Shown piece by piece: positions 17,750 to 27,591 of a stretch of DNA of 64,000 nucleotides (within the stretch, counting starts at the first letter, position 1; the number at the start of each line of letters is the position of its first letter). The DNA lies in NCBI RefSeq assembly GCF_900182745.1, contig NZ_FXTY01000003.1, positions 186,001 through 250,000 on the forward strand. Direction: 5' to 3'. The notes beneath the pieces were generated by a model, which was not told the DNA's origin, did not search any database, and saw only the letters and a program-made list of their open reading frames with translations. Source of the stretch: Shimia sagamensis (lineage in GTDB: Bacteria > Pseudomonadota > Alphaproteobacteria > Rhodobacterales > Rhodobacteraceae). The position numbers and the translations under genes were made by a program.

Positions 17750-20380
17750 CTATTCAGCAGCCAGTTGTCGGCGCGCTTCGCTCAAAAGTGCAGCGAGTTC
17801 AGGTCTACATGATCCACAATTGGAACCCGCGGACAACGTTGTGGCAATTTGTTCTACCGACACGAGATTGTTGTCTTCGATGGCTGCTAGAATGGTGTTC
17901 ACACCGACATTGAAACACGCACAAACCGTGGGGCCGGGATCTAGCTGTGTGGTTCTCGGACGTCCAGCCAACACGTCGAGACCGCTTTGATGAAGCGTCA
18001 TTCCGGCAAAGTTCCGCGACACTTGAACTGGGGCCTGATCTACAAACAAGGCTCCGACCAATTGTTCGCCACTATGAAAGGCCATACGAACACGGCCTTT
18101 ATGAGTGTCTATTAGGCTGGAGCACTGAGCCTTTCCGGTTTGCAGTAGTGTCCGCGCAAAGCCTTCCCAACTTTCCGGTGTGCTGACGTCTGCTAGCTCA
18201 AGTTGCCAACCGTCGACAAGCTTGGCTTTGGCCCAATAGTTTGTAGTTGCATGCGGTTGCTCTACGCCCACCGCGTAGCCGTACCAGACCGCGTCAAATT
18301 TGGAGAGGCTGACGTAGGCTGATTTGCTGTCTGGCTGGCCGGACACCGGGTCCACGTCAGGGGCGACCAAGTCAGACACCACAGAATTGGCCGCTGTTTC
18401 GCCAGTCCAGTGAATTGGTGCAAACACTTGCCCTTGCGAGATGCGATCCGTCACCAACGCACGCAGTACCACTGAGCCAAACGGATTTGAGACCTTCACT
18501 AAATCGGCCTCAACGAGCCCAAGCTGGATCGCGTCGGATGGGTGGATTTCCAGAAAAGGTTCGCCGTAATGTTGGTTGAGGCGGGGAGATTGTCCAGTGC
18601 GAGACATGGTGTGCCACTGATCCCGAATTCGCCCCGTGTTCAGGCGAAACTGTGGAGGTTCAAGCATTTGTGGCAAATGAGGTTGCCTAACAGGGATCAT
18701 TTTGGCGCGTCGGTCCGGGGTGAAAAATTGGCCGTCAGAGAAAAACCTCTGATTGGGCGTTTTTCCTCGGGAGCTTACGGGCCACTTAACGGGCTTCATA
18801 CTTTGGTATTCCACATCTGAAATCTGCGCCAAGCCAGAGATGTCAAAGTCCTTACCCAGCTTTGCAGCCAAACCAGACAACGCGGCGTGCTCACGAAAGA
18901 TGTCGAGTGGGCTGGAAAATCTGAAGCCTTCAGTAAACCCCATGTATTTGGCAACATCGCAAATGATCTGCCAATCATGCCGCGCGTCACTAGGCACAGG
19001 TAAAATGGCGCGTTGACGACTGATTGTGCGATCAGAATTTGTGACAGTTCCTTCTTTTTCGCCCCATCCGGTAGCGGGCAAAACAACGTCCGCCAAGCGT
19101 GCCGTATCTGTTGTACCAAACATGTCCGACACCACGACAAAATCGCAATTTGACATCGCCGCGCGCACTTTGGACGCATTAGGCATGCTGACCGCAGGGT
19201 TTGTGCCCATCACCCAAAGGGCTTTGATCTTTCCTGTGCCGACTGCTTCGAACATATCGACTGCTTTGAGCCCCTGACTCTCTGCGATAGTCGGTGCGTT
19301 CCAAAAGGATTGCACGCTTACGCGATGGACTGGATTTTCGATATCGAGGTGGCACGCAAGTGTGTTGGCAAGACCACCAACCTCACGCCCGCCCATCGCG
19401 TTAGGCTGCCCGGTCACTGAAAAAGGCCCGCATCCAGGTTTGCCAATTCGGCCTGTCGCCAAGTGGCAGTTGATGATGGCGTTAACTTTGTCAGCGCCAT
19501 GATCGGATTGGTTTACACCTTGCGAGAACACAGTCACGCTTTTCTCTGTGCTAACCCACAAATTGGAAAATTCGGAAAGCTGTTCTTGGTTAAGGCCGGT
19601 AACAGCCACGTCGGTTTTGTTTGCTGTGTCCAACGCCTCTGCAAATCCTGAGAGGCTTTGAGAAATAAACGTTAGGTCTGTGGCACCCTTAGCGTGCGAT
19701 TGGGTGAGCAAGTGGTTGAACAACGCCACATCTGTACCGGGTTGGATCGCAAGGTGCATATCCGAGAGGTCACAGGTGGCTGTGCGCCGCGGATCGATGA
19801 CCACCACTTGCATTGTGGGGCGGGCAGCCTTCGCTGCGGCGATACGTTGATACAGCACCGGATGACACCAAGCGAGATTTGAGCCTGTTAGAATGACCAA
19901 ATCGGCCAGTTCCAAATCTTCGTAGGCGCCAGGCACCGTGTCTGTACCAAAGGCTCGTTTGTGGCCCGCAACGGTGGACGCCATGCAAAGCCTTGAGTTT
20001 GTATCGATGTTGCCGGACCCAATATACCCCTTCATCAGTTTATTGGCGACATAGTAATCCTCTGTCAGCAATTGCCCTGAGACGTAAAATGCAACTGAGT
20101 CAGGTCCATGATCATCGGCTGCGATACGGAACTTCTCAGCAACCAATGAGAGTGCCTCGTCCCAGCTGGCTGAGCTGTCGCCGATCTGCGGCGCGAGCAG
20201 CCGATGGTCTGTCGAGACGGTTTCTCCGAGAGCAGAACCTTTGGAACAGAGCCGCCCGAAGTTGGCAGGATGCTCCGGATCGCCTGTTACAGTGAGCCCA
20301 CCGGCACCGTTTGGTGTGGCAAGGACGCCGCAACCGGTACCGCAATAAGGACAGGTGGTACAGGTGGATTGAGAAGTCAT
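17750..20380 (-). CDS. nasA: Assimilatory nitrate reductase, molybdopterin catalytic subunit
   Basis: An 876-residue cytoplasmic molybdenum enzyme reducing nitrate to nitrite. The N-terminal CTTCPYCGTGCG with a later LCSKG binds a [4Fe-4S] cluster. SRLCMAS supplies the probable Mo-ligand cysteine, and GSNLAWCHPV and FGTTDTARLADVVLP (noted as TTDTARLADVVLP) are typical NasA motifs. The last 60 residues form a BFD-like [2Fe-2S] domain (CACFNVG, then NCGSCRPE), found in NADH- or ferredoxin-coupled assimilatory enzymes. Its ATG overlaps the stop of nirD by 4 bases, and it ends the operon, so nitrate uptake, nitrate reduction and nitrite reduction are co-expressed. Confidence 0.96.
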   Translation of the reverse strand: MTSQSTCTTCPYCGTGCGVLATPNGAGGLTVTGDPEHPANFGRLCSKGSALGETVSTDHRLLAPQIGDSSASWDEALSLVAEKFRIAADDHGPDSVAFYVSGQLLTEDYYVANKLMKGYIGSGNIDTNSRLCMASTVAGHKRAFGTDTVPGAYEDLELADLVILTGSNLAWCHPVLYQRIAAAKAARPTMQVVVIDPRRTATCDLSDMHLAIQPGTDVALFNHLLTQSHAKGATDLTFISQSLSGFAEALDTANKTDVAVTGLNQEQLSEFSNLWVSTEKSVTVFSQGVNQSDHGADKVNAIINCHLATGRIGKPGCGPFSVTGQPNAMGGREVGGLANTLACHLDIENPVHRVSVQSFWNAPTIAESQGLKAVDMFEAVGTGKIKALWVMGTNPAVSMPNASKVRAAMSNCDFVVVSDMFGTTDTARLADVVLPATGWGEKEGTVTNSDRTISRQRAILPVPSDARHDWQIICDVAKYMGFTEGFRFSSPLDIFREHAALSGLAAKLGKDFDISGLAQISDVEYQSMKPVKWPVSSRGKTPNQRFFSDGQFFTPDRRAKMIPVRQPHLPQMLEPPQFRLNTGRIRDQWHTMSRTGQSPRLNQHYGEPFLEIHPSDAIQLGLVEADLVKVSNPFGSVVLRALVTDRISQGQVFAPIHWTGETAANSVVSDLVAPDVDPVSGQPDSKSAYVSLSKFDAVWYGYAVGVEQPHATTNYWAKAKLVDGWQLELADVSTPESWEGFARTLLQTGKAQCSSLIDTHKGRVRMAFHSGEQLVGALFVDQAPVQVSRNFAGMTLHQSGLDVLAGRPRTTQLDPGPTVCACFNVGVNTILAAIEDNNLVSVEQIATTLSAGSNCGSCRPELAALLSEARRQLAAE

Positions 20381-20712
20381 TCTGCGGCGACCCCAGTAGC
20401 CAGTTCTGACGCGTCGAGCAGCACCCGGTCTTCGATAATTTGCGTCGCAAATGTTGCGATCTGGCCTTCATCCGGTCCTTGGGCCTTGCCCGTCTCCAGA
20501 GAGAAGACCCAATTGTGGAGCGGACAGGTGACCGCCTTCCCGTGCACGATACCCTCGGACAGCGGGCCGCCCTTGTGTGGGCACCGATTAGAGGTGGCGA
20601 AGACCTCGTTATCGCTTGTTCGGAAGACTGCGACGCAACCCACTGCTGTTTTCACAATGCGCGCGCCGCGCAGAGGGATGTCGGTGACGGAACAGATATC
20701 GATCCAGTTCAT
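20377..20712 (-). CDS. nirD: Nitrite reductase small subunit (Rieske type)
   Basis: A 111-residue single-domain Rieske-like protein. CPHKGGPL and CPLHNWVF give the C-x-H and C-x2-H ligands of a [2Fe-2S] cluster, which are kept here although some NirD proteins lack them. It is the partner of NirB in the cytoplasmic NADH-dependent nitrite reductase that makes ammonium. It overlaps nirB and nasA by 4 bases each, a fully coupled arrangement. Confidence 0.95.
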   Translation of the reverse strand: MNWIDICSVTDIPLRGARIVKTAVGCVAVFRTSDNEVFATSNRCPHKGGPLSEGIVHGKAVTCPLHNWVFSLETGKAQGPDEGQIATFATQIIEDRVLLDASELATGVAAE

Positions 20713-23153
20713 TCTGCTGCCTCCAGTGCAAGGTTGGCGACCGGTTGATAGATTTCAGACTTTTTTGATGCGTGTTCGGCCCAGGGGTCGGTGCGATAAA
20801 CCGATTGAGAAATCTCAAATCTTTCGGCGAGGGCTTGGCGGGTCTCTAGGTCCTCCACAACCTGTTCCTTGACCCAGTCCAGCCCCACCTTGTCGACCCA
20901 CTTCCAAATACGATCGAGATACTTGGCATTTTCGCGGTAGATCTGCGTCATGGCAGAGATCACCTCCATGGCCTCTTCTTCAGTGGCAACTTTGCAGAGG
21001 AACTGGGTTTCTTTGACTTCCATACCCGCCGCGCCCGCAACAGAAATTTCGTAGCCTGAGTCCACACAGATCACACCGATGTCCTTGCACGTTGCTTCGG
21101 CGCAGTTGCGCGGGCAGCCGGACACGCCGAGTTTTAACTTATGTGGTGTCCATGACCCCCACATGTGTTTTTCTAGCTTTACGCCAAGACCAGTGGAGTC
21201 CTGTGTTCCAAAACGACAATGGTCAGAGCCTACACAGGTTTTCACCGTGCGCAGGCCTTTGGAATAAGCATGACCAGAGACCAATCCTGCTTGGTTCAGG
21301 TCGAACCAAATCGCGGGAAGATCTTCCTTTTTCACTCCCAAAAGGTCGATGCGCTGACCTCCGGTGACTTTAACCGTTGGTATGTCAAATTTGTCTGCCG
21401 CGTTTGCAATTGCACGCAACTCATCCGGAGTGGTGATCCCGCCCCACATGCGTGGCACAACGGAATAAGTACCGTCTTTCTGAATATTGGCGTGGTTGCG
21501 TTCGTTCACAAAGCGGCTTTGCGCGTCGTCCTGATACTCCAGTGGCCAATCGGCCAGCAGGTAGTAGTTGATCGCCGGACGGCAAACATGACACCCGTTT
21601 GAGGTCGTCCAACCAAGTTCTTGCCAGACGGCTGGCTGCGACTTCAGCTGTTTGGATTTGATCAAGCGCCGCACGTCTTCATGCGTCAGATCTGTACAGC
21701 CACACACAGATTTCGCGGCAGGTACGATAAAGTCATCGCCAAGCGTGACCGCGAGAACTTGTTCCACCAAATTTGTACAAGTCCCACAGGACGCCGAGGC
21801 TTTGGTGGTTGCCTTGATGTCATCAAGCGTTGTGGCGCCGTTGCCAATGGCGTCCTCGATCTGACCTTTGCATACGCCGTTGCAGCCGCAGATTTCTGCG
21901 TCAGCCGGTAAGGCTGCAACGGCTGCCATAGGGTCCAAGGGGGACCCTCCTTGAAAGGCAGGACCAAAGATGAGCGTATCGCGCATCTCAGAGATGTCCT
22001 CGCGGTCTTTGATCAAACCAAAGAACCAATTCCCGTCTGCCGTATCGCCATACATAACGACACCCACGATGCGGTTGTTTTTGATCACGAGGCGTTTGTA
22101 GACGCCCCGAGCCGGGTCCCGATAGACGATATCTTCGTGGCCTTCACCCTCAGCAAAGTCACCGGCGGAGAAGAGATCACAGCCAGTTACTTTTAACTTG
22201 GTTGCCACTTCTTTGTTCTCAAAGACAGCCTCTTCACCGATCAGCGTTTTAGCGATTACCTTGGCCTGATCAAAGATCGGCGCAACAAGGCCAAAGACGT
22301 TGCCGTTGTGTTCCACGCATTCACCCAGCGACAGGATGTTTTCATCCGATGTGACCATCTGGTCGTCCACATGGATGCCGCGACCAGTGGCGAGGCCAGC
22401 CTCAGCTGCCAAAGCCACGGACGGGCGAATGCCCACAGCCATAACCAATAAGTTGCACGGCAACTCCGTACCGTCGTCCAGTATCAGCGCTTTGACTTTG
22501 CCATCTTCGCCAAGGATTTCCTTAGAGTTGGCGGAGCATTTCACGGAAATGCCTTTGTTCACCAGCGCTTTGCGCAGCAGATATCCTGCGGCATCATCGA
22601 GCTGGCGCTCCATCAAGTGGCCCATGATATGCACCACAGTCACGTCCACGCCACGTAGCGCGAGGCCAGCTGCGGCTTCAAGACCTAGCAAGCCACCGCC
22701 GATCACGACGGCTTTGGCGTCTGGTTCATCTCCAAGGGAGATCATTGCGTTGGTATCTTCGAGATCACGGTATGCGATTACGCCGTCCAGATCATGCCCC
22801 GGCAGCGGGATGATAAAAGGGGTGGAACCAGTGGCGATTATCAGCTTGTCGTAAGCCAGAATGTCGCCGCTGTCGGACGTCACCGTTTGCGCGGAGCGGT
22901 CAATGTTCACAACCTTTTCGCCGAAGCGCGTGGTCACGCCCTTCCCCTCGTACCACTCCGCTGAATGGGTGACGATCTCGTCAAAACTCTTGTCTCCTGA
23001 TAGAACAGGGGAGAGCATAATCCGGTTGTAGGTGCCGCGTGGTTCAGCGTTGAACAGCGTGACATCGTAGGTGTCGGGGGCCTCTTCAAAGAGATGTTCC
23101 AAGGCGCGCCCTGCGGCCATCCCGGCCCCAATTATGATAAGTTTCTGTGTCAT
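20709..23153 (-). CDS. nirB: NADH-dependent nitrite reductase large subunit
   Basis: An 814-residue cytoplasmic enzyme for six-electron reduction of nitrite to ammonium. The N-terminal 300 residues form an FAD/NADH module (IIGAGMAAGRALEHL; VVIGGGLLGLEAA). Two BFD-like [2Fe-2S] domains follow, at about residue 420 (CGCNGVC, SCGTC) and about 482 (CGCTDL, GCHVC). The C-terminal sulfite/nitrite reductase part binds siroheme and [4Fe-4S] through CVGSDHC near 639 and CPRNC near 678. It starts 3 bases after the transporter ATPase gene and overlaps nirD. No siroheme synthase gene lies in the window, so that cofactor must come from elsewhere. Confidence 0.97.
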   Translation of the reverse strand: MTQKLIIIGAGMAAGRALEHLFEEAPDTYDVTLFNAEPRGTYNRIMLSPVLSGDKSFDEIVTHSAEWYEGKGVTTRFGEKVVNIDRSAQTVTSDSGDILAYDKLIIATGSTPFIIPLPGHDLDGVIAYRDLEDTNAMISLGDEPDAKAVVIGGGLLGLEAAAGLALRGVDVTVVHIMGHLMERQLDDAAGYLLRKALVNKGISVKCSANSKEILGEDGKVKALILDDGTELPCNLLVMAVGIRPSVALAAEAGLATGRGIHVDDQMVTSDENILSLGECVEHNGNVFGLVAPIFDQAKVIAKTLIGEEAVFENKEVATKLKVTGCDLFSAGDFAEGEGHEDIVYRDPARGVYKRLVIKNNRIVGVVMYGDTADGNWFFGLIKDREDISEMRDTLIFGPAFQGGSPLDPMAAVAALPADAEICGCNGVCKGQIEDAIGNGATTLDDIKATTKASASCGTCTNLVEQVLAVTLGDDFIVPAAKSVCGCTDLTHEDVRRLIKSKQLKSQPAVWQELGWTTSNGCHVCRPAINYYLLADWPLEYQDDAQSRFVNERNHANIQKDGTYSVVPRMWGGITTPDELRAIANAADKFDIPTVKVTGGQRIDLLGVKKEDLPAIWFDLNQAGLVSGHAYSKGLRTVKTCVGSDHCRFGTQDSTGLGVKLEKHMWGSWTPHKLKLGVSGCPRNCAEATCKDIGVICVDSGYEISVAGAAGMEVKETQFLCKVATEEEAMEVISAMTQIYRENAKYLDRIWKWVDKVGLDWVKEQVVEDLETRQALAERFEISQSVYRTDPWAEHASKKSEIYQPVANLALEAAE

Positions 23154-23156
23154 GTC

Positions 23157-24836
23157 TTACTCCGCGGCAATGGCTTTGGCGGGTTTCGGCTTGGGCTTGG
23201 CGCCATGTTCGTATTCCTCAAGGAAATCGAGCACATCTTGGCGGTAGCGGTAATAGTCGGCGTGCTCGAGCAGGGCTTTTCGTGTGCGCGGACGTGGCAG
23301 GTCGACGTCCACAATTTTGCCAATTGTCGCCTGTGGACCATTGGTCATCATGACCACTCGATCGGCTAACAGAATGGCTTCGTCCACGTCATGCGTCACG
23401 CAGATTGCTGTCACTTTTGTTCGGTCCCAGACCTCCATCAAAACTTCCTGCAACTCCCAGCGCGTGAGGCTGTCGAGCATCCCAAAGGGTTCATCCAAAA
23501 GGAGAAGTTTCGGCGAGAGTGCAAAGGCGCGGGCGATGCCGACCCGTTGCTTCATGCCGTTGGACATGGAGTGCGCTGAGCGGTCCATTGCGTCAGCAAG
23601 ACCAACGCGCTCCAGATAGTGTTCGACCACATCTTGGCGCTCGCCTTGGGACGCCTTCGGATAAACTTTGTCCACTCCGATGGCGACGTTTTCCTTGGCG
23701 CTGAGCCAAGGGAAGAGGTTTGGCGATTGGAACACCACAGCGCGTTCCGGATCAGCCCCTTCAACGTGGCGACCATCTAGACGAATACCGCCTTTGGAGA
23801 TGCCATTGAGGCCCGCCGCCATGGTAAGCACCGTGGACTTTCCACAACCGGAATGGCCGATCAGAGAGATAAACTCGCCGCGTTGTACTTTGAGATCAAA
23901 ATCCTCCACCACAGTGAGCGGACCTTTGGGCGTTGGGTAGATCTTGTGTAGCTGCGAAAAGTCCAAGAAATTATGGTCAATCATACCTTTCTGGGCATCC
24001 TTGACCGCAGCAGGCACATCGTGGATTGGGGTCACGTCAGGCAGTGTTTTGGTACCTTCAGCTTTGGCGGCGATGCCCACGTCCATCAGGTATTTGGTGA
24101 CCTGTGCACGCAGCTTTTTGAAACCCTCATGGTGGTTCATTTCCATGCGGTCGCGGCGGCGCGGGATGTCGACTTTGAACTCCTGGCCCAAGGTGCCGTC
24201 TGGGTTCAGAGCGATGATGCGGTCAGCGAGGAGGATCGCTTCGTCCACATCATTTGTGATCAGCACGCAGGTCTTCTTCTCGGCATCCCAGATCGCCTCG
24301 ATCTCGTCGGCTAGGTTGGCGCGGGTGAGGGCGTCTAGGGCGCTAAGAGGTTCATCCAGAAGCAAAACTTCGGGGTTCATCGCCAAGGCGCGAGCGACGT
24401 TCACACGTTGGCGCATGCCGCCGGAGAGTTCGGCTGGGCGACGTGTGGCGGCGTGGGAGAGGCCGACCACTTTGATGTAGTGGTCAACGCGGTCTTCTTT
24501 CTCGGATTTGGGCATATTTGGGAAAACGCTGTCGAGCGCGAGGCGCACGTTTCCGTTCACCGTGAGCCAAGGCATCAGCGAATAGGACTGGAAGATCACA
24601 CCGCACTCTGGGCCCGGTTGGGTGATCTTTTTGCCCTTGAAAGTCACACTGCCAGAGGTGGGCATTTCGAGGCCCGCCATCAGGTTGATCAGCGTGGTTT
24701 TACCGGAGCCGGAGAAGCCCAAAAGAACGAGGAACTCTCCCTCCTGAACTTCCAGGTTGATGTTTTTCAGAACATCGGTCTTGGCGGCGCCTTCCCCGAA
24801 GCTCTTGGAGACATTGTTAAATTTCAGAACACTCAT
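23157..24836 (-). CDS. nrtC: Nitrate ABC transporter, tandem ATP-binding protein (NrtC/NrtD-like fusion)
   Basis: Two ABC ATPase domains of the nitrate/sulfonate/taurine type in one 559-residue chain. Domain 1 has GFSGSGKTT, LSGGM at 137-141 and LLDEPLSALD, but its switch histidine is Asn195 (LITNDVDEA). Domain 2 has GHSGCGKST and an intact CVTHDVDEA, but its signature reads MSNGM (424-428) instead of LSGGQ. Unlike cyanobacterial NrtC there is no C-terminal NrtA-like regulatory domain. I chose the ATG at 24836, just after the NrtB stop, over an in-frame start at 25220 inside nrtB. It energises nitrate/nitrite import with NrtB and NrtA. Confidence 0.93.
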   Translation of the reverse strand: MSVLKFNNVSKSFGEGAAKTDVLKNINLEVQEGEFLVLLGFSGSGKTTLINLMAGLEMPTSGSVTFKGKKITQPGPECGVIFQSYSLMPWLTVNGNVRLALDSVFPNMPKSEKEDRVDHYIKVVGLSHAATRRPAELSGGMRQRVNVARALAMNPEVLLLDEPLSALDALTRANLADEIEAIWDAEKKTCVLITNDVDEAILLADRIIALNPDGTLGQEFKVDIPRRRDRMEMNHHEGFKKLRAQVTKYLMDVGIAAKAEGTKTLPDVTPIHDVPAAVKDAQKGMIDHNFLDFSQLHKIYPTPKGPLTVVEDFDLKVQRGEFISLIGHSGCGKSTVLTMAAGLNGISKGGIRLDGRHVEGADPERAVVFQSPNLFPWLSAKENVAIGVDKVYPKASQGERQDVVEHYLERVGLADAMDRSAHSMSNGMKQRVGIARAFALSPKLLLLDEPFGMLDSLTRWELQEVLMEVWDRTKVTAICVTHDVDEAILLADRVVMMTNGPQATIGKIVDVDLPRPRTRKALLEHADYYRYRQDVLDFLEEYEHGAKPKPKPAKAIAAE

Positions 24837-24841
24837 GGCGG

Positions 24842-25924
24842 TCACCGGTTTGAGGAGAATGTGAAGAGCGACTGGATGGCGTACATCAGGCGGTCCAAAA
24901 GGAAGCCGATGATGCCGATGGTGAAGACCGCGACCATGATCTTGGCGAGGGAGCTGGAAGAGCCGTTTTGGAACTCGTCCCAGACAAATTTGCCCAAGCC
25001 CGGGTTTTGCGCCAGCATTTCGGCGGCGATCAGAACCATCCAGCCAACGCCCAAGGACAAACGCAGGCCGGTGAAGATCAATGGCAGAGCGGACGGAAGC
25101 ACCAGCTTGGTGATTTTGGTCCAGGTGTTCATCTTCAAAACCTTGGAGACGTTCACCAGATCCTTGTCGATGGAGGCCACGCCAAGTGAAGTGTTGATCA
25201 AAGTTGGCCATAAGGAACAAAGAGTTACGGTGATGGCGGAGGTCAGAAAAGACTTGGAAAACAATCCGTCATCCACCGTGTAGGTGGCAGAAACCACCAT
25301 GGTCACAATAGGCAGCCATGCCAGCGGTGAGACCGGTTTGAAGATTTGGATCAGCGGGTTCACGGCGGCGTTGGCATATGGCGAGAGGCCCGCCATGATG
25401 CCAATTGGCACGGCAATTGCGGTGCCAATCAGGAAGCCGAAGAACACTGTTTTGATCGAAGTCCAGATCTGATTGTAGTAGCTGGGACTGCCTGTGTACT
25501 TGATATCTTTGACTTTTTCCGGCTGGCCGTTGGCTATGAACTTGGCGTTGCGGGCCTCTACACGCTCGTTGAATTTTGCCTTTTTTGCAGCTTTGGCCTG
25601 CGCATCTTCGTGCAGCAGAACGGCCTCGGTCCAGACGTCCTGGGGGCCGGGAACCGCGCCGAGGGAGGTTTGCACCTTGGGTGCAAGGTTGGCCCAGAGC
25701 ATCAAAAAGACGGTGATGGCCAACAGCGGCACGCCCAAAAGACGCCAAATTTCAACAGCTTGCGACTTTGGGTTGTCGCCAGCGGCGGCTTTCAAAATTG
25801 GGGTGAGGAAGCTGAGACCGAGGACTTGGAACCAAGTGTCGGCCTTGTTGATGCGGGTGAAGAGGCGGGCGCGGCGGGCTTCGCGTTCTTCATCTGCGAT
25901 GTTTTGCGGGTCGATTGTGGTCAT
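24842..25924 (-). CDS. nrtB: Nitrate ABC transporter permease
   Basis: A 360-residue inner-membrane permease of the NrtB/SsuC/TauC family. The C-terminal 220 residues hold the transmembrane core, with PVSPLAWLPI and GLRLSLGVGWMVLIAAEML, noted as LRLSLGVGWMVL, as family marks. The first 140 residues are longer than in SsuC and include one extra helix (LLGVPLLAITVFLMLWANL) and a charged Lys/Glu-rich stretch of about 60 residues on one side of the membrane. It follows nrtA by 163 bases, a gap that contains a hairpin, and is 5 bases ahead of the ATPase gene. Confidence 0.94.
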   Translation of the reverse strand: MTTIDPQNIADEEREARRARLFTRINKADTWFQVLGLSFLTPILKAAAGDNPKSQAVEIWRLLGVPLLAITVFLMLWANLAPKVQTSLGAVPGPQDVWTEAVLLHEDAQAKAAKKAKFNERVEARNAKFIANGQPEKVKDIKYTGSPSYYNQIWTSIKTVFFGFLIGTAIAVPIGIMAGLSPYANAAVNPLIQIFKPVSPLAWLPIVTMVVSATYTVDDGLFSKSFLTSAITVTLCSLWPTLINTSLGVASIDKDLVNVSKVLKMNTWTKITKLVLPSALPLIFTGLRLSLGVGWMVLIAAEMLAQNPGLGKFVWDEFQNGSSSSLAKIMVAVFTIGIIGFLLDRLMYAIQSLFTFSSNR

Positions 25925-26040
25925 TGGTCTGTCCGTGGCTCTAAGCGCTGTTGCAGTATTGGTTAATGCCGGGGCGCGGCTGATTTTGGCGTCGGTATAA
26001 CGTCGGTATCGCGGCTGTTTTGCGGAGGTGCGGTTTTGCG

Positions 26041-26067
26041 GGACGGGCGCGTGTTAACGGCCCGTCC
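26041..26067 (-). promoter_or_regulatory. Intercistronic hairpin after nrtA
   Basis: GGACGGGC and GCCCGTCC form a perfect 8-bp stem with an 11-base loop, starting 20 bases after the nrtA stop codon on the transcribed strand. No T run follows, so it is more likely a 3' stabiliser or partial terminator that lets the binding protein be made in excess over the permease than a full terminator. Confidence 0.55.
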
Positions 26068-26087
26068 GTTGCGTCCCACGGTTGGGC

Positions 26088-27452
26088 TCAGCCTTGCACC
26101 TCCGTGCCCACCACTCGCTGATCGCCCTTCAGGCCAATTGGCAGGCTGTCGAGGTAGGCGTTGGGCGTGCGGCCGTCGTAGGCGATGCCGTCGATGATGT
26201 CCTCAGACGGGGTTGGCGCTTTGTAGCCGTCGCTGTCCCATGGGAAATCCGCTTCGTTGGCGAGACCTTCGTCCACCAGCAGACGGGCGGCTTCCAGATA
26301 GATCGCGGGCTTGTAGACGGATTTTGCCACCTCGTCATACCAGCTGTCCGGCTTGGCCTCGGCGATCTGGCCCCAGCGGCGCATCTGGGTCAGGTACCAG
26401 ATGGCGTCGGAGTAGAAGGGGTAGGTGGCGTGGTAGCGGAAGAACACGTTGAAGTCGGGCACGTCCCGCTTGTCACCCTTTTCGTATTCAAAGGTGCCGG
26501 TCATGGAGGCTGCAATCACGTCGTAATCCGCGCCGACATAGTCTGGCTGGCTCAGAATGCGCACCGCTTCGGCGCGGTTGGCGTTGTCGTTTTCATCGAG
26601 CCACTGCGCCGCACGGATCAGCGCCTTGGTCACGGCGAGTGTTGTGTTTGGGTATTGCTCGGCAAAATCAGCATTCAGGCCGAAGACTTTCTCAGGGTTG
26701 TTCTTCCAGAGTTCGTAGTCGGTGATCACAGGCACGCCGATGCCTTTGGCAACTGCCTGTTGGTTCCAGGGCTCACCCACGCTGTAGCCGTAGATTGTGC
26801 CAGCTTCCATGGTGCTGGGCATCTGTGGCGGCGGGGTTACGGAGAGCAGCACATCGGCGCCGATCTGACCGGTGATGTTTTCAGGGGAGTAGTAGCCCGG
26901 TTGCAGACCACCAGCAGCGAGCCAGTAGCGCAGCTCGTAGTTGTGGGTGGAGACCGGGAAGACCATGCCCATGTTAAACGGCTTGCCTTCGTTGGCGTAG
27001 GTCGCAACCACCGGCTTCAGCGCGGAGGCGGAGATCGGGTGTTGCGGGCGGCCATCGTCCATCAGCGGCACATGCGGCTTCATCTCTTCCCAGATCTGGT
27101 TGGAGACGGTGATGCCGTTGCCGTTCAGGTCCATGGAGAATGGCGTGATGATGTGCGCTTTGGTGCCGTAGCCGATGGTGGCGGCGAGTGGCTGGCCGGC
27201 GAGCATGTGGGCGCCGTCCAGTTGGCCGTCGATCACGCCGTCGAGCAGCACTTTCCAATTGGCTTGAGCCTCCAGAGTGACAAACAGGCCCTCGTCATCA
27301 AAGTAGCCCTGCTCATAGGCCACGGCCAGCGGGGCCATGTCGGTCAGTTTGATGAAGCCAAAGGTCAGTTCATCTTTTTCTAGGTCAAGTTCGGCTGCTG
27401 CTGGCGCGGCGAGAGCGGTGGTCGCGGCAAGAAGGGCGGCGAAACGATGCAT
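26088..27452 (-). CDS. nrtA: Nitrate/nitrite ABC transporter substrate-binding protein (CmpA/NrtA family)
   Basis: A periplasmic binding protein of 454 residues, the usual NrtA length. A Sec signal peptide ([20 protein letters not shown]) precedes [19 protein letters not shown], noted as [15 protein letters not shown], the CmpA/NrtA hallmark. No lipobox cysteine is present, so unlike cyanobacterial NrtA it is probably soluble. I chose the ATG at 27452, which gives a clean signal peptide and has AAGGAA upstream; longer frames to 27833 run through the RNA leader. It is the first structural gene behind the attenuator, so the whole uptake and reduction operon depends on read-through. Confidence 0.95.
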   Translation of the reverse strand: MHRFAALLAATTALAAPAAAELDLEKDELTFGFIKLTDMAPLAVAYEQGYFDDEGLFVTLEAQANWKVLLDGVIDGQLDGAHMLAGQPLAATIGYGTKAHIITPFSMDLNGNGITVSNQIWEEMKPHVPLMDDGRPQHPISASALKPVVATYANEGKPFNMGMVFPVSTHNYELRYWLAAGGLQPGYYSPENITGQIGADVLLSVTPPPQMPSTMEAGTIYGYSVGEPWNQQAVAKGIGVPVITDYELWKNNPEKVFGLNADFAEQYPNTTLAVTKALIRAAQWLDENDNANRAEAVRILSQPDYVGADYDVIAASMTGTFEYEKGDKRDVPDFNVFFRYHATYPFYSDAIWYLTQMRRWGQIAEAKPDSWYDEVAKSVYKPAIYLEAARLLVDEGLANEADFPWDSDGYKAPTPSEDIIDGIAYDGRTPNAYLDSLPIGLKGDQRVVGTEVQG

Positions 27453-27503
27453 TTGTGGCGTTCCTTTTGGTGTGCCCTGAATTGGAGGAGAGGGCAGGAA
27501 AAC

Positions 27504-27559
27504 AAAAAAGCCGCGCGACCAGCGCCGAAGGAGGAGGTTCGGCGGGGTCGAGCGGCTTT
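27504..27559 (-). terminator. Attenuator terminator in the nrtA leader
   Basis: On the minus strand AAAGCCGCTCGACC pairs with GGTCGCGCGGCTTT with a single mismatch, and inside it CGCCGAA pairs perfectly with TTCGGCG around an 8-base loop. Six T residues follow directly. It is one of the strongest hairpins in the window and lies ahead of nrtA, not after a gene, so its role must be regulatory. Confidence 0.9.
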
Positions 27560-27570
27560 GCTCAAAATTT

Positions 27571-27586
27571 CCCTGGTCGTTCAGGG
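27571..27586 (-). promoter_or_regulatory. ANTAR-target RNA hairpin 2 (hexaloop AACGAC)
   Basis: On the transcribed strand CCCTG-AACGAC-CAGGG forms a perfect 5-bp stem with a six-base loop. The loop has A at position 1 and G at position 4, the two bases conserved in RNA targets of ANTAR proteins. It lies 11 bases upstream of the attenuator stem. Confidence 0.88.
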
Positions 27587-27591
27587 TCAAA

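Noticed and set aside
17457..17990. A 177-codon open frame on the plus strand over the start of the ABC-operon promoter region and the end of nasA
   Set aside because: Its second half is antisense to the conserved C-terminal Fe-S domain of nasA, and its product shows no recognisable domain or ribosome site.
26082..27383. A 433-codon plus-strand frame opposite nrtA
   Set aside because: It mirrors nrtA codon structure (high-GC antisense frame); nrtA has clear family motifs and a signal peptide.
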